A DNA stretch of 64,000 bases, taken from Microvirga vignae (GTDB lineage: Bacteria; Pseudomonadota; Alphaproteobacteria; Rhizobiales; Beijerinckiaceae). Below are positions 51,564-60,792 of the stretch, in pieces (positions within the stretch are counted from its first letter, which is position 1; every line of letters begins with the position of its first letter). The stretch covers positions 186,001-250,000 of the forward strand of contig NZ_LCYG01000032.1 of assembly GCF_001017175.1 (NCBI RefSeq), written 5' to 3'. A program made the translations under genes and the position numbers. The notes beneath the pieces are model-generated. The model worked only from the letters and a program-made list of their open reading frames with translations, was not told the DNA's origin and did not search any database.

Positions 51564-53102
51564 TCAGAGTTCTGCATCCAGGGCTATGAAGGCGGAGCTT
51601 CCGAAATAGAGGCTGCCGACGCCGCCCGGTGATCCGGTGAACATCGAGCTGGACTGAAATCTCAAGACCAATGAGGAGGGGTTGGCAGGCAGCGCTGTCG
51701 TCACAGTGAACGTGCCGGCGAGTGTCACCCACGCCGTATTGGTGTTGCTGTAGAAACCGATCTGATTCCCGACAGGTGAGGTGTTCACCCACACGGCGCC
51801 GCTCGTCACCAAGGTCGGAGCGCCCCGCATCGGTGTGGGCAGGCTCAATGGGATATCGATGAGATTGCCTGCAACCCTTTGCCCAAGGGCTCCCAGGATC
51901 TTCGGGGAAGCGCCACTGACGGGCAGAGGCTGGTAATAGCGACGGCAGAGAAACTCTTCTATGTCGCGCGCCTCGCCGACCCAAGGCGTCGCGTAAGATC
52001 CAATTTCCAGCTTCACGTGCCTGAAGGAACACGCGCTCGGGGGATTCAATCTGACAACAACGTGCCCGGCTTCCGTTTCATCGAGCGTGACCGACACGGC
52101 ACGGCGTCCAGAGCCGGCCGGGATCGTTGCCGTTTTCGTTCCGATCACCACCGGCAACGGCTCGGATGGTTCTTCCACCGAGAGAGTCAGGGTCGATCCG
52201 CCGAGTGTCGCACGTCCACTTAATGCAAAGACATGCTCTATGTCGATCACCTGATCGAGAGCTCCAATCAGCGTGATGGTTCCGTCATCTGCGCGGCTGA
52301 CTGAGCACCCTCCGGGGCCTCCCTTCCAGCGGTCGAAGCCGTAGACTCCTTCACCTAATGCACCACCGACAAATCCTCTCTGATTGACGTAGAAAGGGGA
52401 GTTGATGAGCAGATTGGCGCGCGGCAGGTTCGACAATCCTTGCGGGAAAACGCCGACCCCTGTCGCTCCGTCGAGGAAGAGCGCGTCGATCCATTGTGCA
52501 CCATCAGGCGAGACGCGGATGCTGAAATGATCGTTGCCGATGAGTCCCGTTTCCGCCCGTCCGCTGAAACCACGCTGATACAGCTGTGAGAGACTATTAT
52601 CGACCCCTGCCTTGTTGAGAATGAAGCGAAGGTCTCCGGTTCCTCCCTCCTCCGCGCTCAAGGCTGCGAACAGGGCTGCATTGAGCTTCGCCGAGAAACG
52701 GTTCAGTTCATCGGGAGCCGTTCCGAGGCCAAAGCGATCCAAGTTGTCAATGACGCTGCAGAAGTGACCGATGTCATGCCACTCCGCACCGTCGAAAACG
52801 ACGATGGCGCTCTCCGCCTCGATATAAATCCTCCAGCCGGCACGAGGTGAGAAGAAGCGCCACATGCCGAGATCGAAGAGAGCGATCTTCGCCTCCTGAC
52901 CGGAGAATGCGCCGGTCGCACCCGTTCCGACGAGGTAACGATCTCCTTCGTCAGGAGCGGCAGGAGGGGCAGCGCGTCCGCGCTCCTTCACGGCCAGATG
53001 AACGAGAGCATCCAAGGATGTGAGCGCTTCGTTATGCGTGACATGCTTTTGTGCCTGCGCAGCAGCGAGCAGCGGCAGAGCCAGATGAGGCGTTGAGGTC
53101 AT
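51564..53102 (-). CDS. DUF2793 protein, candidate GTA tail or head fibre
   Basis: A 512-residue protein. The N-terminal 100 residues are a DUF2793 domain (LPLLAAAQAQKHVTHNEALTSLDALVHLAV, then WRFFSPRAGWRIYIEAESAIVVFDGAEW). The middle and C-terminal parts are beta-rich and contain a module of the sort seen in phage fibres (LLINSPFYVNQRGFVG...GVYGFDRWKGG) with a final receptor-like segment. In Rhodobacter capsulatus a DUF2793 protein is, as I recall, part of the GTA head spikes that bind host polysaccharide. It follows g15 by 39 bases on the same strand, so a host-attachment role is likely. Confidence 0.78.
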   Translation of the reverse strand: MTSTPHLALPLLAAAQAQKHVTHNEALTSLDALVHLAVKERGRAAPPAAPDEGDRYLVGTGATGAFSGQEAKIALFDLGMWRFFSPRAGWRIYIEAESAIVVFDGAEWHDIGHFCSVIDNLDRFGLGTAPDELNRFSAKLNAALFAALSAEEGGTGDLRFILNKAGVDNSLSQLYQRGFSGRAETGLIGNDHFSIRVSPDGAQWIDALFLDGATGVGVFPQGLSNLPRANLLINSPFYVNQRGFVGGALGEGVYGFDRWKGGPGGCSVSRADDGTITLIGALDQVIDIEHVFALSGRATLGGSTLTLSVEEPSEPLPVVIGTKTATIPAGSGRRAVSVTLDETEAGHVVVRLNPPSACSFRHVKLEIGSYATPWVGEARDIEEFLCRRYYQPLPVSGASPKILGALGQRVAGNLIDIPLSLPTPMRGAPTLVTSGAVWVNTSPVGNQIGFYSNTNTAWVTLAGTFTVTTALPANPSSLVLRFQSSSMFTGSPGGVGSLYFGSSAFIALDAEL

Positions 53103-53141
53103 TGAAGATTTGCCGTGAAATGAAGGGGTGAAAAGTTTTTC

Positions 53142-56100
53142 TCAAGAAACGGAAAGGACGACGCTTCTCTCAAAACCTCTTCCTGCGACAGCGCTGACTT
53201 GCGCGATGCGAAGGCGAAGCATGGTTTGAGGAGCGCCGAAATCGAAGACTTCTTGAGAAGCGGGATACAGAATGGAGGTTTGGCTGCTCGTCAGCGTGCG
53301 AACAACGCTTCCTGCCTTCAGGATATCGATCTCATACCGCTCGGCATCCTCTGCCAGCGGCACATCGACAGCCTCCCACCCATCTCCACCGCGCCGCGTC
53401 CTTCGGACCCACGCGATGCGCACTCCGTCTGCATCACGCCGAAGGCTCACGTGAACCGGGCTCAGAGGCTTGAAGGCTTCACGCTCCACAATCGCCACGA
53501 TTTCAGTCATGGCCGGATCGGCATGATCGCGCCCTGCAGGACCGACCCGGTAGCGCCAGGTCAGGCCGAGATCGGCCAAGTCGCTCGAGAGAGGAGCAAT
53601 CGCTTCGTCGAGGCGAACGATGAAAGCCCCCTCCGGTACGGAGCGACTGGCCTCCGGCTCCGTTCCCGCCAGCCCACGCACGAAACGCGACAGACGGTAG
53701 GTGCGCTCACCGACCATCTCGGCCCGGGCAGCAGAAAGGATCTCCCAGCGCCCATCCGTGCCCTTTACCGCAAACAGATTGCCGCCGGCCAGCGTCGTCT
53801 CGTCATCGAGGGAACTGATCGCGCCGGAGGAAATCTCGATATCGAGAACAGCCTGCGAATCCCATCGCCAGAGGGGACCTGGAGGCAACGCCATCTTCGT
53901 TCGCCCGATCATGGCTGGAAGGTCGATGATCCGATGCGGCTTGAAACTGGTACCGCCCCCCGAGCGCCAGACGGTCACTGCGCCCGGCCAGGGGTCTGCC
54001 GCAACCGCGATGTATTGCAAAGGAGTAGGATCGTTGAGAGCGGCAGGCAAATCGAGAATGACAACATCCGGCTTGCCAGGAACAGGCGGCGGTCGGCGAA
54101 CAGGCTTCGAAATCGAGGACCCGGGCCTTTCAAAAACGGCAGGCTCTACGGCCCGCGTGCTGACCTTGCGCGCGGGGCCATCCGTGATCCGCACCACGCG
54201 GTGAAGTTTAAGGCCCGCATCGGTGGGAAGTGAGATGACGTCTCCGGGTTCAAGATCAACGCGTCGGGAGGGTAGCTCGAACTCCGCTCCTTCCCGTCCC
54301 GCCCAGAGATCCTGCAGCCAGGCATCGGCCAGGCGCTGCGCTTCGGCACGGCGGGTAATCATGGCGCAATCGGTCCGGGTTTCTCGCCGGCTCGACCCTG
54401 ACAGGCGACGAGAGGCCACGGCGGCGCGGCGATAATCCAGCTCGCTTTCCGTGTAGCCGATCTCCACCTGCTGAGGCAGTTCGGTTTCCTGAGAGCGCGT
54501 GAGCTTGAGTGAGGGTTCACCCGCGTTCATCACCAGGTCGTCCTTCGTCAAAGCGATGACTGCTCGGCCGCCTCGACCTTTCCAGGTGATCCTGCCGCCA
54601 CTGGCAACCGCCTCGACACCAAACAACCCCATGAGAGGCTCAAGCGCTCCACGAAGAGACATGGGCCTGTCGATGACATAGCCATCCATGAAGCCGTCGA
54701 CAGGGAGCGCTCCCGGATCGCTCAAACCGAAATCCCTGAGAATGGCCGTGATCAGCCGGTCAAGCGGTGCGCCTTCGATCCGCCCCGTGATCCAATGGCC
54801 GGTTTCCCAATTGGGCCCATCGCTCCAGACCGTATCGAAATCGGGGAAAGCGGGAAACGGCCGCGCGTCCCAAGCCCAGACGAAGATACCGGCAGGATCG
54901 ACCATGCGTCCATCATAGACGGACGAGACCGGATTGTAGGCCGAGGAGAATCCTCGTTGCGCGGGATCGAACCGGGACAGAATCGCTTCCAAGGCACGCG
55001 CCTGCACAAGATCGTCACGCACGCCGCGAGAGAAAGGTGGATAAGCGGATTCTGATGATTTCGGATCGGGAAACACATTTGGCCCATTGGGGCCCTTGTC
55101 CACGGCCGGGATGCCGATTTCGGTCAGCCAGATGGGCTTCGATTGAGGCTTCCAAGCCGTCACACTGGTCTCAATGCCACCAACACGCTCCACGTGCCGG
55201 TTCGTCCACCAGGAGACGAGATCCTTCGCACGAAACACCCATGGCTTGTCATAGGCATCGTCGGCAATCGGCCGACGGTTCTGCGCCGCGCGATCGGAAG
55301 CGTTGGCATAATACCAATCGAAGGCTTCTCCGCTGCCTAACCTGCTGCGCAGATAATTCACGTCGTAGATGCTGCGCGCATCGGCCAGATCCGCATGATC
55401 GGAGCTGTCGCGCCAGTCGGAAACCGGCGGGTAGTAATCGATGCCTACAGCATCGATCTCCGCATGGCTGAAGAGCGGATCAAGCGGAAAGCGGATCTCG
55501 CCGCCCCCACTCAGAACATGGGCGCCGTATTCGGTCCAATCTGCAGCGTAGATGATTTTCGTGTTGCTCCCCAGGATGGGGCGGATCTGCCCGAGCAGCG
55601 AAATCAGATTGCTGACAGCAGGGTAGATTCCGGGGGCTTGGCGCACCCGTGTGAGCCCCACGAGCTCGCTGCCGATGATGAAGCCGTGAACGCCGCCTGC
55701 ATCCTGGGCGAGCTGCGCGTAATGGCGGATGAACCTGTTGTATCCGTCAGCACGGGTGAACCATTGATTGACCTGGGCCGCCGCAGCACTCGTCCCATCG
55801 GGCGTGCCTGATCGTCCCGGTGCGGGATGGCACGTGATGCGCCCACGCCAGGGATAGGGCGGCTGGCCAGTGCCGCCATAGGGATCGGGCAAGGCGTTTC
55901 CGGATGGAATGTCCATCATGACGAAGGGATAAAGAACGACTTCGTATCCCCTCTCCTTCAAATTTCGGATGAGACGAATGACGGTTTCATCCGAAGGCGT
56001 GCCGCCATAGGCAGGCGATCCATCGAACAGGGAAACGGCTTTGGCCTCACCGCGCGTGAAGCCGGCCACCGACCAAGTCGCACCATCCGTTGTCTTGGTT

Positions 56101-57002
56101 TTGGTATCGACCCTCGGCTCGATCAGGCATGAGCCTGTTCTGAGATCGTTGCCGAACCAGCTGACCACGAGAGAGACGCGCTTGATATTGGGACAAAGCG
56201 CCTCCAGCGCATCGAGGGAGGCCATCGCATCGCTGGTGTTGCGCAATTGATGGCGGTTCTCAGGCTTGGTCTTTCCGAGATCGAGAACCTGCATCACGGG
56301 CTGCGTGTCATACCCGAACTCGCTCGCGCCGGGGATCAGGCAGACGGCGCGGATCATCTTGTTGAGGCCGTCCACCGGCCGCACCACCTCGAAGGAAAAC
56401 TGAGGAATGCGATTTCCGTAATCCTCCAGCGGCAATCGCTCGAACACCACGTAGGCCAATCCGCGATAGGCAGGCGCATGCCCGACACCCTCCTTCGCCA
56501 CGATGAGAGGATCGGCAGCTTGCGTTTCCGATCCACGGTGAACGCGCATGGTGATGCCGGCGAGGTCGATCTCGCGTCCATCCGCCCAGACGCGGCGAAT
56601 GAAGGCGATCGGCCCTTCACAGAGGCCGACGGCGAGATTGGCAAAATACGAGTAGGTGGTGGCGACCGTCTTCGGTCCGCTCATGCCCTTGCCGCCCTGG
56701 GTGCCAGACCGCTCCACCTTGGTGTTCACCACCTCCTCCAGGCGCGTTGCCCAGATGAGCTGCCCACCGATCCGCGCACGCCCATAGACCCGCGGGATGG
56801 CAGCGCCTTCCGTCGAGGTGAGACCGTCGATCTCCTTGAGGCGGGGCCCTTCGACATACTTCGTATCGCCGCCGCCGAAGAGCGCATTGTCGATGGCAGC
56901 GCCCGCAAGACCACCCAGAGCACGGCCTGCCATCGCGCCCAGAGGTCCCGCGACCATGCCGCCCACGACGGAGCCGACGGTTTGAAGAACGAGTGTGGCC
57001 AT
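53142..57002 (-). CDS. GTA baseplate megatron protein (g15; TIM-barrel and phage tail domains)
   Basis: A 1286-residue protein. The N-terminus MATLVLQTVGSVVGGMVAGPLGAMAG begins with a glycine-rich hydrophobic region, followed by a tail-tip domain (IPRVYGRARIGGQLIWATRLEE). Residues about 400-780 match the GTA TIM-barrel-like domain (RHYAQLAQDAGGVHGFIIGSE, KIIYAADWTEYG, KPIWLTEIGIPAVDKGPN). A tail-protein domain follows (EVGIGYTESELDYRRAAVASRRL-type region near 870). In RcGTA g15 forms the central tail fibre and baseplate. The ATG at 57002 lies 2 bases after the g14 stop. Length is as expected (about 1300). Confidence 0.93.
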   Translation of the reverse strand: MATLVLQTVGSVVGGMVAGPLGAMAGRALGGLAGAAIDNALFGGGDTKYVEGPRLKEIDGLTSTEGAAIPRVYGRARIGGQLIWATRLEEVVNTKVERSGTQGGKGMSGPKTVATTYSYFANLAVGLCEGPIAFIRRVWADGREIDLAGITMRVHRGSETQAADPLIVAKEGVGHAPAYRGLAYVVFERLPLEDYGNRIPQFSFEVVRPVDGLNKMIRAVCLIPGASEFGYDTQPVMQVLDLGKTKPENRHQLRNTSDAMASLDALEALCPNIKRVSLVVSWFGNDLRTGSCLIEPRVDTKTKTTDGATWSVAGFTRGEAKAVSLFDGSPAYGGTPSDETVIRLIRNLKERGYEVVLYPFVMMDIPSGNALPDPYGGTGQPPYPWRGRITCHPAPGRSGTPDGTSAAAAQVNQWFTRADGYNRFIRHYAQLAQDAGGVHGFIIGSELVGLTRVRQAPGIYPAVSNLISLLGQIRPILGSNTKIIYAADWTEYGAHVLSGGGEIRFPLDPLFSHAEIDAVGIDYYPPVSDWRDSSDHADLADARSIYDVNYLRSRLGSGEAFDWYYANASDRAAQNRRPIADDAYDKPWVFRAKDLVSWWTNRHVERVGGIETSVTAWKPQSKPIWLTEIGIPAVDKGPNGPNVFPDPKSSESAYPPFSRGVRDDLVQARALEAILSRFDPAQRGFSSAYNPVSSVYDGRMVDPAGIFVWAWDARPFPAFPDFDTVWSDGPNWETGHWITGRIEGAPLDRLITAILRDFGLSDPGALPVDGFMDGYVIDRPMSLRGALEPLMGLFGVEAVASGGRITWKGRGGRAVIALTKDDLVMNAGEPSLKLTRSQETELPQQVEIGYTESELDYRRAAVASRRLSGSSRRETRTDCAMITRRAEAQRLADAWLQDLWAGREGAEFELPSRRVDLEPGDVISLPTDAGLKLHRVVRITDGPARKVSTRAVEPAVFERPGSSISKPVRRPPPVPGKPDVVILDLPAALNDPTPLQYIAVAADPWPGAVTVWRSGGGTSFKPHRIIDLPAMIGRTKMALPPGPLWRWDSQAVLDIEISSGAISSLDDETTLAGGNLFAVKGTDGRWEILSAARAEMVGERTYRLSRFVRGLAGTEPEASRSVPEGAFIVRLDEAIAPLSSDLADLGLTWRYRVGPAGRDHADPAMTEIVAIVEREAFKPLSPVHVSLRRDADGVRIAWVRRTRRGGDGWEAVDVPLAEDAERYEIDILKAGSVVRTLTSSQTSILYPASQEVFDFGAPQTMLRLRIAQVSAVAGRGFERSVVLSVS

Positions 57003-57004
57003 GG

Positions 57005-57436
57005 TCAGTGTTCCGGAAAGCGAAAGGCATAAGCGAGATGACGCCGCCACCAGGGCGCGAAGGCGACCTCGGCGACCGAGGCTCCGTCATGGGCATGGAT
57101 CATGGTGTCGGCCAAGGTTGCGATGGCGCAGTGCTTGGCCGGAAGAGTGTCGCGCCAGCGAAAGAGCAGAACGTCTCCCGGCTCGAACGCCGCCACATCG
57201 ATCCCGATGAGATGACGGCGTGCGGCAGCAACGAGCGTATCGGCGCCGGCCTCCGCCCAATCGGGCGAGTAAGGCGGCGGCCGCTCCGGCTCCGTGCCCA
57301 GAACGCCTCGCCAGACGCCGCGTAAAAGGCCCAGGCAATCGCAGCCCATCCCTTTCAGGGACGCTTGGTGGCGGTAAGGTGTCCCGATCCACGAGCGCGC
57401 CTCGGCAACGACCCGCGAAGAGAGAGCTTCGCTCAT
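57005..57436 (-). CDS. GTA NlpC/P60 peptidase (g14)
   Basis: A 143-residue cysteine peptidase of the NlpC/P60 fold: GMGCDCLGLLRGVW with nucleophile C34, and H102 in LPAKHCAIAT. In GTA particles it sits in the tail tip and cuts host peptidoglycan peptides during DNA entry. The ATG at 57436 overlaps the g13 stop (ATGA). A longer upstream reading is open but falls inside g13 and is not conserved. Confidence 0.92.
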   Translation of the reverse strand: MSEALSSRVVAEARSWIGTPYRHQASLKGMGCDCLGLLRGVWRGVLGTEPERPPPYSPDWAEAGADTLVAAARRHLIGIDVAAFEPGDVLLFRWRDTLPAKHCAIATLADTMIHAHDGASVAEVAFAPWWRRHLAYAFRFPEH

Positions 57437-58323
57437 TTGAACAGGCTCCCACCATCGAGCCCCGGTTCGCCCTGCTGCGGCATGCGAATGATGAAATCGT
57501 TGCCGGGCATATGGGGAAAGCCGCGGAAGTTCGCGACGTTGCCAAACTTCCTGCGGCAGGTGGCATGGGTCTTGTCGCAACCTGCCGTCACGCGGAATGT
57601 ATCGCCGACCTTGATCGCCTGCGGTGCGCGCTGCCAAAGATCGAATTCATCAGCCCCGCTGATGGCCCGATGCACCTTGATCTCGACGGACAGGCCTGCA
57701 TTGGCGCCGCTTGTCCAGGTGAACTTACCTCCCGTGCACCATCCGTCCGCGAAGCCGATGCCGGAGGCGGCGACGCCGAGAAAGCCATCCGTACGCGTGA
57801 CGGTGCCCGTGTCGGAATAGGTGGATGACGAGAGATTCACGCCGCACCTGGCATCGCCCATATCGGCCGAACAGGTGGCGCGGAACAGGCGTCCCCGCTC
57901 CTCGTCATAGCGGTGCATGAGCCCACGCACCTCCGCGACGAAGCTGCCGTCGGCGCGGCGGATCTCGCCGATGGAGCCGACATCGAGAAGCAGACGCTGC
58001 GCGACATCGCTCCAGTTCACGAGCCAGGTTTCCACGCTCGCATCGTCGTACAGGCCGGAAGAGATGTCGTCTTCGTTAAGCCCCGCGGACATGAGCGCGC
58101 CGGAGACCTCGCCGCCACCGACGACGAATCCGAGTTCGGCCGTGGCCTCTGCCGCTTCCAGGCCGGACCGCGCGGCAAAGACGGTTCCGCCGAAGGTGAG
58201 ATCACGGTCATGGTCGGTGAAGCCGAAGCTCCTGCCGTCGCGCCGGATGAGCTTCCAGCAATGACAAAGGTTCGTAGCCCCGTCCGCCATATGAGCGGCG
58301 AGGTTCGAAGGAATGGTGCGCAT
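57433..58323 (-). CDS. GTA tail hub protein (g13; DUF2163/BR0599 family)
   Basis: A 296-residue protein matching the DUF2163 plus BR0599 C-terminal arrangement. It starts with MRTIPSNLAAHMADGATNLCHCWKLIRRDGRSFGFTDHDRDL (in two overlapping parts), and the C-terminal domain has CSADMGDARCGVNL and AGCDKTHATCRRKFGNVANFRGFPHMPG. These Cys pairs probably bind a metal or Fe-S cluster, as in the RcGTA hub. Genes g12, g13, g14 and g15 follow each other with minimal gaps. Confidence 0.93.
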   Translation of the reverse strand: MRTIPSNLAAHMADGATNLCHCWKLIRRDGRSFGFTDHDRDLTFGGTVFAARSGLEAAEATAELGFVVGGGEVSGALMSAGLNEDDISSGLYDDASVETWLVNWSDVAQRLLLDVGSIGEIRRADGSFVAEVRGLMHRYDEERGRLFRATCSADMGDARCGVNLSSSTYSDTGTVTRTDGFLGVAASGIGFADGWCTGGKFTWTSGANAGLSVEIKVHRAISGADEFDLWQRAPQAIKVGDTFRVTAGCDKTHATCRRKFGNVANFRGFPHMPGNDFIIRMPQQGEPGLDGGSLFK

Positions 58324-58335
58324 GTTTGTGAGGCC

Positions 58336-58974
58336 TTAAGGCACGATCTCGATCAGCGGGATCTGCGGAATGCCGCCCGCCTCAAAGGTCGAGAGATCGA
58401 TGTCGAGTTCATCCGTGTCGAAGCGCACGGGCACGTCGAAGGCAAAGCCCGCCGTGATCGCAGCTCCAGCGGGCGGAGTCTCGGTGAAGGTCACGAGCCC
58501 GGTGGTCGGATCGCAGTTGTAGGCGGCGCCCACCTCCTGCTCGACACCATCGATGGCCACCGCCACCGAGCCTCCCACGGGCTTCGTGATGGTGCGGACA
58601 TAGGGCGCGAAGGACGAGCCATAGGTCTTGACGAGTCGGAAACTCTTCGTCGTGCCATCTCCGGTGCCGATCCGCTGGTCGACGGGCGTCGGCTCCTTCG
58701 AGGGCTGGCCCGAGCGCCAGTCTGTCCGGTCGCGGAAGCGGAAACCGTAGAGCTTGCCGCGCCGCTCCTCGAAGAAGACGATCACGGCGTGGAGCGCATC
58801 GATGGTTCTCACCCCCAGGCCCGCATCGTAGCGGCGGCGGGAGGAGGCCCAGCGGCTGTTGCGTTGCTCGCGGCCGGAGGCCAGCGTGACGATATCGGTC
58901 CGCCGCACGGGCCCTCCCCGGCTGCCCAAGCTGACATCGAGGGGAAAGCGAACCTCATGGAAATCGGATGCCAT
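58336..58974 (-). CDS. GTA distal tail protein (g12; DUF2460)
   Basis: A 212-residue protein of the DUF2460 family: MASDFHEVRFPLDVSLGSRG, then EQRNSRWASSRRRYDAG, FFEERRGKLYGFRFRDRTDW and the C-terminal PVRFDTDELDIDLSTFEAGGIPQIPLIEI. It forms the ring connecting tail tube and hub. The ATG at 58974 is the family start. It is 12 bases upstream of g13. Confidence 0.93.
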   Translation of the reverse strand: MASDFHEVRFPLDVSLGSRGGPVRRTDIVTLASGREQRNSRWASSRRRYDAGLGVRTIDALHAVIVFFEERRGKLYGFRFRDRTDWRSGQPSKEPTPVDQRIGTGDGTTKSFRLVKTYGSSFAPYVRTITKPVGGSVAVAIDGVEQEVGAAYNCDPTTGLVTFTETPPAGAAITAGFAFDVPVRFDTDELDIDLSTFEAGGIPQIPLIEIVP

Positions 58975-59059
58975 GATCCATCCTTCGTGAACATGAAACG
59001 AAAAAAGCCGGGGTGGCGTTGATGTCCCGGCAGGACATTCAGCAAGGAGACGCCAAGCG

Positions 59060-59305
59060 ATGAGCAACGCTCCCAACGACCTCACCGAGGACTTCCCGGA
59101 CAAGGCCGATCGGATTCATCAGTTGAAGACGAGCAACAATCGTTTCGCGCGGCTCTATGACGAGTACAACGAGCTGAACCGCACCATTCATCGCGTCGAG
59201 ACCCGGGTGGAACCCAAGCCCGAAGAGGTCGAGGAAGAGCTCAAGCGCCGCCGCCTGCAGATCAAGGACGAGATCAGGGCGATGCTCGACAACGAGAACG
59301 CCTGA
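59060..59305 (+). CDS. YdcH-family (DUF465) small coiled-coil protein
   Basis: An 81-residue, charged, helical protein: LTEDFPDKADRIHQLKTSNNRFARLYDEYNELNRTIHRVE (two overlapping stretches), then VEEELKRRRLQIKDEIRAML. This matches the YdcH/DUF465 family, whose function is unknown. A strong AAGGAGA ribosome binding site precedes the ATG. It lies on the opposite strand between g12 and g11, breaking the GTA cluster into two transcription units. Confidence 0.9.
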   Translation: MSNAPNDLTEDFPDKADRIHQLKTSNNRFARLYDEYNELNRTIHRVETRVEPKPEEVEEELKRRRLQIKDEIRAMLDNENA

Positions 59306-59318
59306 TTCGTCTTGAAAC

Positions 59319-60011
59319 TTACATCCCCCGCTGCCCGCGGGCGACGGCCCGGGCCAGCGCGGCGGACACCTGCGCCTCGGACCGCCGGAAGCTCTCCGCG
59401 TCGGGTGTCGAGATATTGACCGTGATGGAGGTGGAGCGCCCTCCTCCGCCGGCACGCACGCCGAGCTTGCCGTCAGGCCCCCGAGCAAGCGGCATCACGG
59501 CCTCGGCTCCCCTCTCGCCCATGACGCCAAGCCCGCGACCTAACGGAAAGTAGGTCGGCGCCCCCACCACGCCGCCCTGTGCAAACGGCATCACCATCCC
59601 GCGCGAAAACACGCCGCCTTTGGCAAAGGGGGCGGCGGGGGCAGCGCCTCCGCCACCGAAGAGAGAGCTGAAGATCGAGCCTATTCCCTTGAAGAGACCG
59701 CCAAACAGGTCTCCACCATTCATGGGGAGGGAACCTTGCAGGGGCTCGGCGGTCAAACTTTTCAGGCTCTGGCTCAAAGCGATCTGCAGGGGCCCCAGCG
59801 CAAGACGTAACCCTGTTTCCACAAGAGACTCGCGCACCTTCTTCAAAACATCATCAAATTTCTTGCCCTCGGCGATATTCTTCGCGAAAGCATTGGACAA
59901 AGAGTCACCGAATTTTTCGGAGAGGCTGATGAGTGTACCGAGCTGGCGCTTGCGATCTTCAGTGACAGCATCGGTACCGATGCTGTCAGGAGCCTTTCCT
60001 CCATCTGCCAT
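59319..60011 (-). CDS. GTA tail tape measure protein (g11)
   Basis: A 230-residue protein starting MADGGKAPDS from an ATG at 60011 with an AAGGAGA ribosome binding site. It has a helical N-terminal half (KQLGTLISLSEKFGDSLSNAF) and a Gly/Ala-rich hydrophobic centre (FGGLFKGIGSIFSSLFGGGG), followed by PFAKGGVFSRGMVMPFAQGGVVGAPTYF and GERGAEAVMPLARGPDGKLGV, typical of short GTA tape measure proteins. It sets tail length. Its stop is 13 bases from the convergent ydcH stop. An upstream reading extension is not conserved. Confidence 0.9.
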   Translation of the reverse strand: MADGGKAPDSIGTDAVTEDRKRQLGTLISLSEKFGDSLSNAFAKNIAEGKKFDDVLKKVRESLVETGLRLALGPLQIALSQSLKSLTAEPLQGSLPMNGGDLFGGLFKGIGSIFSSLFGGGGAAPAAPFAKGGVFSRGMVMPFAQGGVVGAPTYFPLGRGLGVMGERGAEAVMPLARGPDGKLGVRAGGGGRSTSITVNISTPDAESFRRSEAQVSAALARAVARGQRGM

Positions 60012-60285
60012 AAAACTCTCCTTTTTTGTTATATACTCGATATGCAGCACAGTTTTTTTAAGTGCCTGCATGCCACGGAAGGCCTCCGTCGATATCTTTG
60101 AGAGGCCGGGCATAAGCGATTCTCAATTCGAGCGTATGCGGCTTGAATGTAACTACGAAGCCCGCAAAGCAGTCGCCTCTCAAGAGCCTGGGCCGGTTCG
60201 TCACCTTGAATGGCGGGAAATCTATTTAAGCTGCCTCGAACTCAAGGGAGCAAAATACATCAGAACAGAAGAGAAGGCCTCCTAA
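59980..60285 (+). CDS. Small lipoprotein-like gene, copy 1 (start uncertain)
   Basis: The open reading frame contains KLSFFVIYSICSTVFLSAC, a lipoprotein signal with lipobox LSAC, and a mature part MPRKASVDIFERPGISDSQF then ERMRLECNYEARKAVAS and WREIYLSCLELKGAK. The ideal start, just before KLSFF at 60010, is ATA; the nearest in-frame ATG is 59980, without a ribosome binding site and antisense to the 5' end of g11. It is therefore either weakly expressed or dead. It is clearly homologous to the next gene. The ExxxEA.KA...C.xLxG pattern is that of a widespread small protein family of unknown function. Confidence 0.5.
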   Translation: MLSGAFPPSAIKLSFFVIYSICSTVFLSACMPRKASVDIFERPGISDSQFERMRLECNYEARKAVASQEPGPVRHLEWREIYLSCLELKGAKYIRTEEKAS

Positions 60286-60306
60286 TCAAGGCTAATTGGA
60301 TCAGGC

Positions 60307-60582
60307 ATGCGCATCTCTCCTTCAAAATTATTTCCAGTCCTATTACTATTTCTTACGGCATGTGTGTCAGAGCCGCCGTAGCACGTTTTCGACACCGGCA
60401 ATCTTTCTGAGAAAGAGTGGGCTCGCATGCGCCAGGAATGCGATTACGAAGCAGAGAAAGCGACTGCCTCTGCGCCGGTCAATATTGCTTATTACAGATG
60501 GGAGAGTCTCTACATCAGCTGCATCGAACTCAGAGGCGTCAAGTTTCGCGGCATGAGCAACCAGCTCTCTCGCAAGAGCTGA
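60307..60582 (+). pseudogene. Small lipoprotein-like gene, copy 2, interrupted by an amber codon
   Basis: From an ATG at 60307 the frame reads MRISPSKLFPVLLLFLTAC, a perfect lipoprotein signal with lipobox LTAC, then VSEPP and a TAG at 60379-60381. The same frame continues open to 60582: HVFDTGNLSEKEWARMRQEC, DYEAEKATAS, and LYISCIELRGVKF. The downstream part aligns with copy 1 (ERMRxECxYEAxKA, YxSCxELxGxK). A CAG to TAG change would explain the stop. The gene is probably inactive, although readthrough cannot be excluded. Confidence 0.75.
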
Positions 60583-60585
60583 TGA

Positions 60586-60792
60586 TCACTCCGGAGAATC
60601 CGGAAACGCCTCCATCATCCGTCTCAGATCACGGCTCACCGCAGGCTCCATCCGTCGCCCACCGCTCAACCCCTCCCAAGCGGCAAACAATTCGAGCGGC
60701 GTTGCACGCCAGAACTGGTCGGGGCTCCACCGCAGAACGCTTAAAGCCAGCATCATCGCGTCTTCCCATGGAAAGACCTGCGGCTCACTCAA
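60586..60792 (-). CDS. GTA tail assembly chaperone-like protein (g10.1)
   Basis: A 68-residue protein matching the small phage tail assembly chaperone family (PF09550 type): FPWEDAMMLALSVLRWSPDQFWRATPLELFAAWEG, in two adjoining motifs, with a helical end RDLRRMMEAFPD. The start appears to be TTG at 60792, overlapping the stop of the upstream gene as TTGA. It would be made by coupled translation and helps assemble the tail tube around the tape measure protein. Confidence 0.85.
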   Translation of the reverse strand: MSEPQVFPWEDAMMLALSVLRWSPDQFWRATPLELFAAWEGLSGGRRMEPAVSRDLRRMMEAFPDSPE

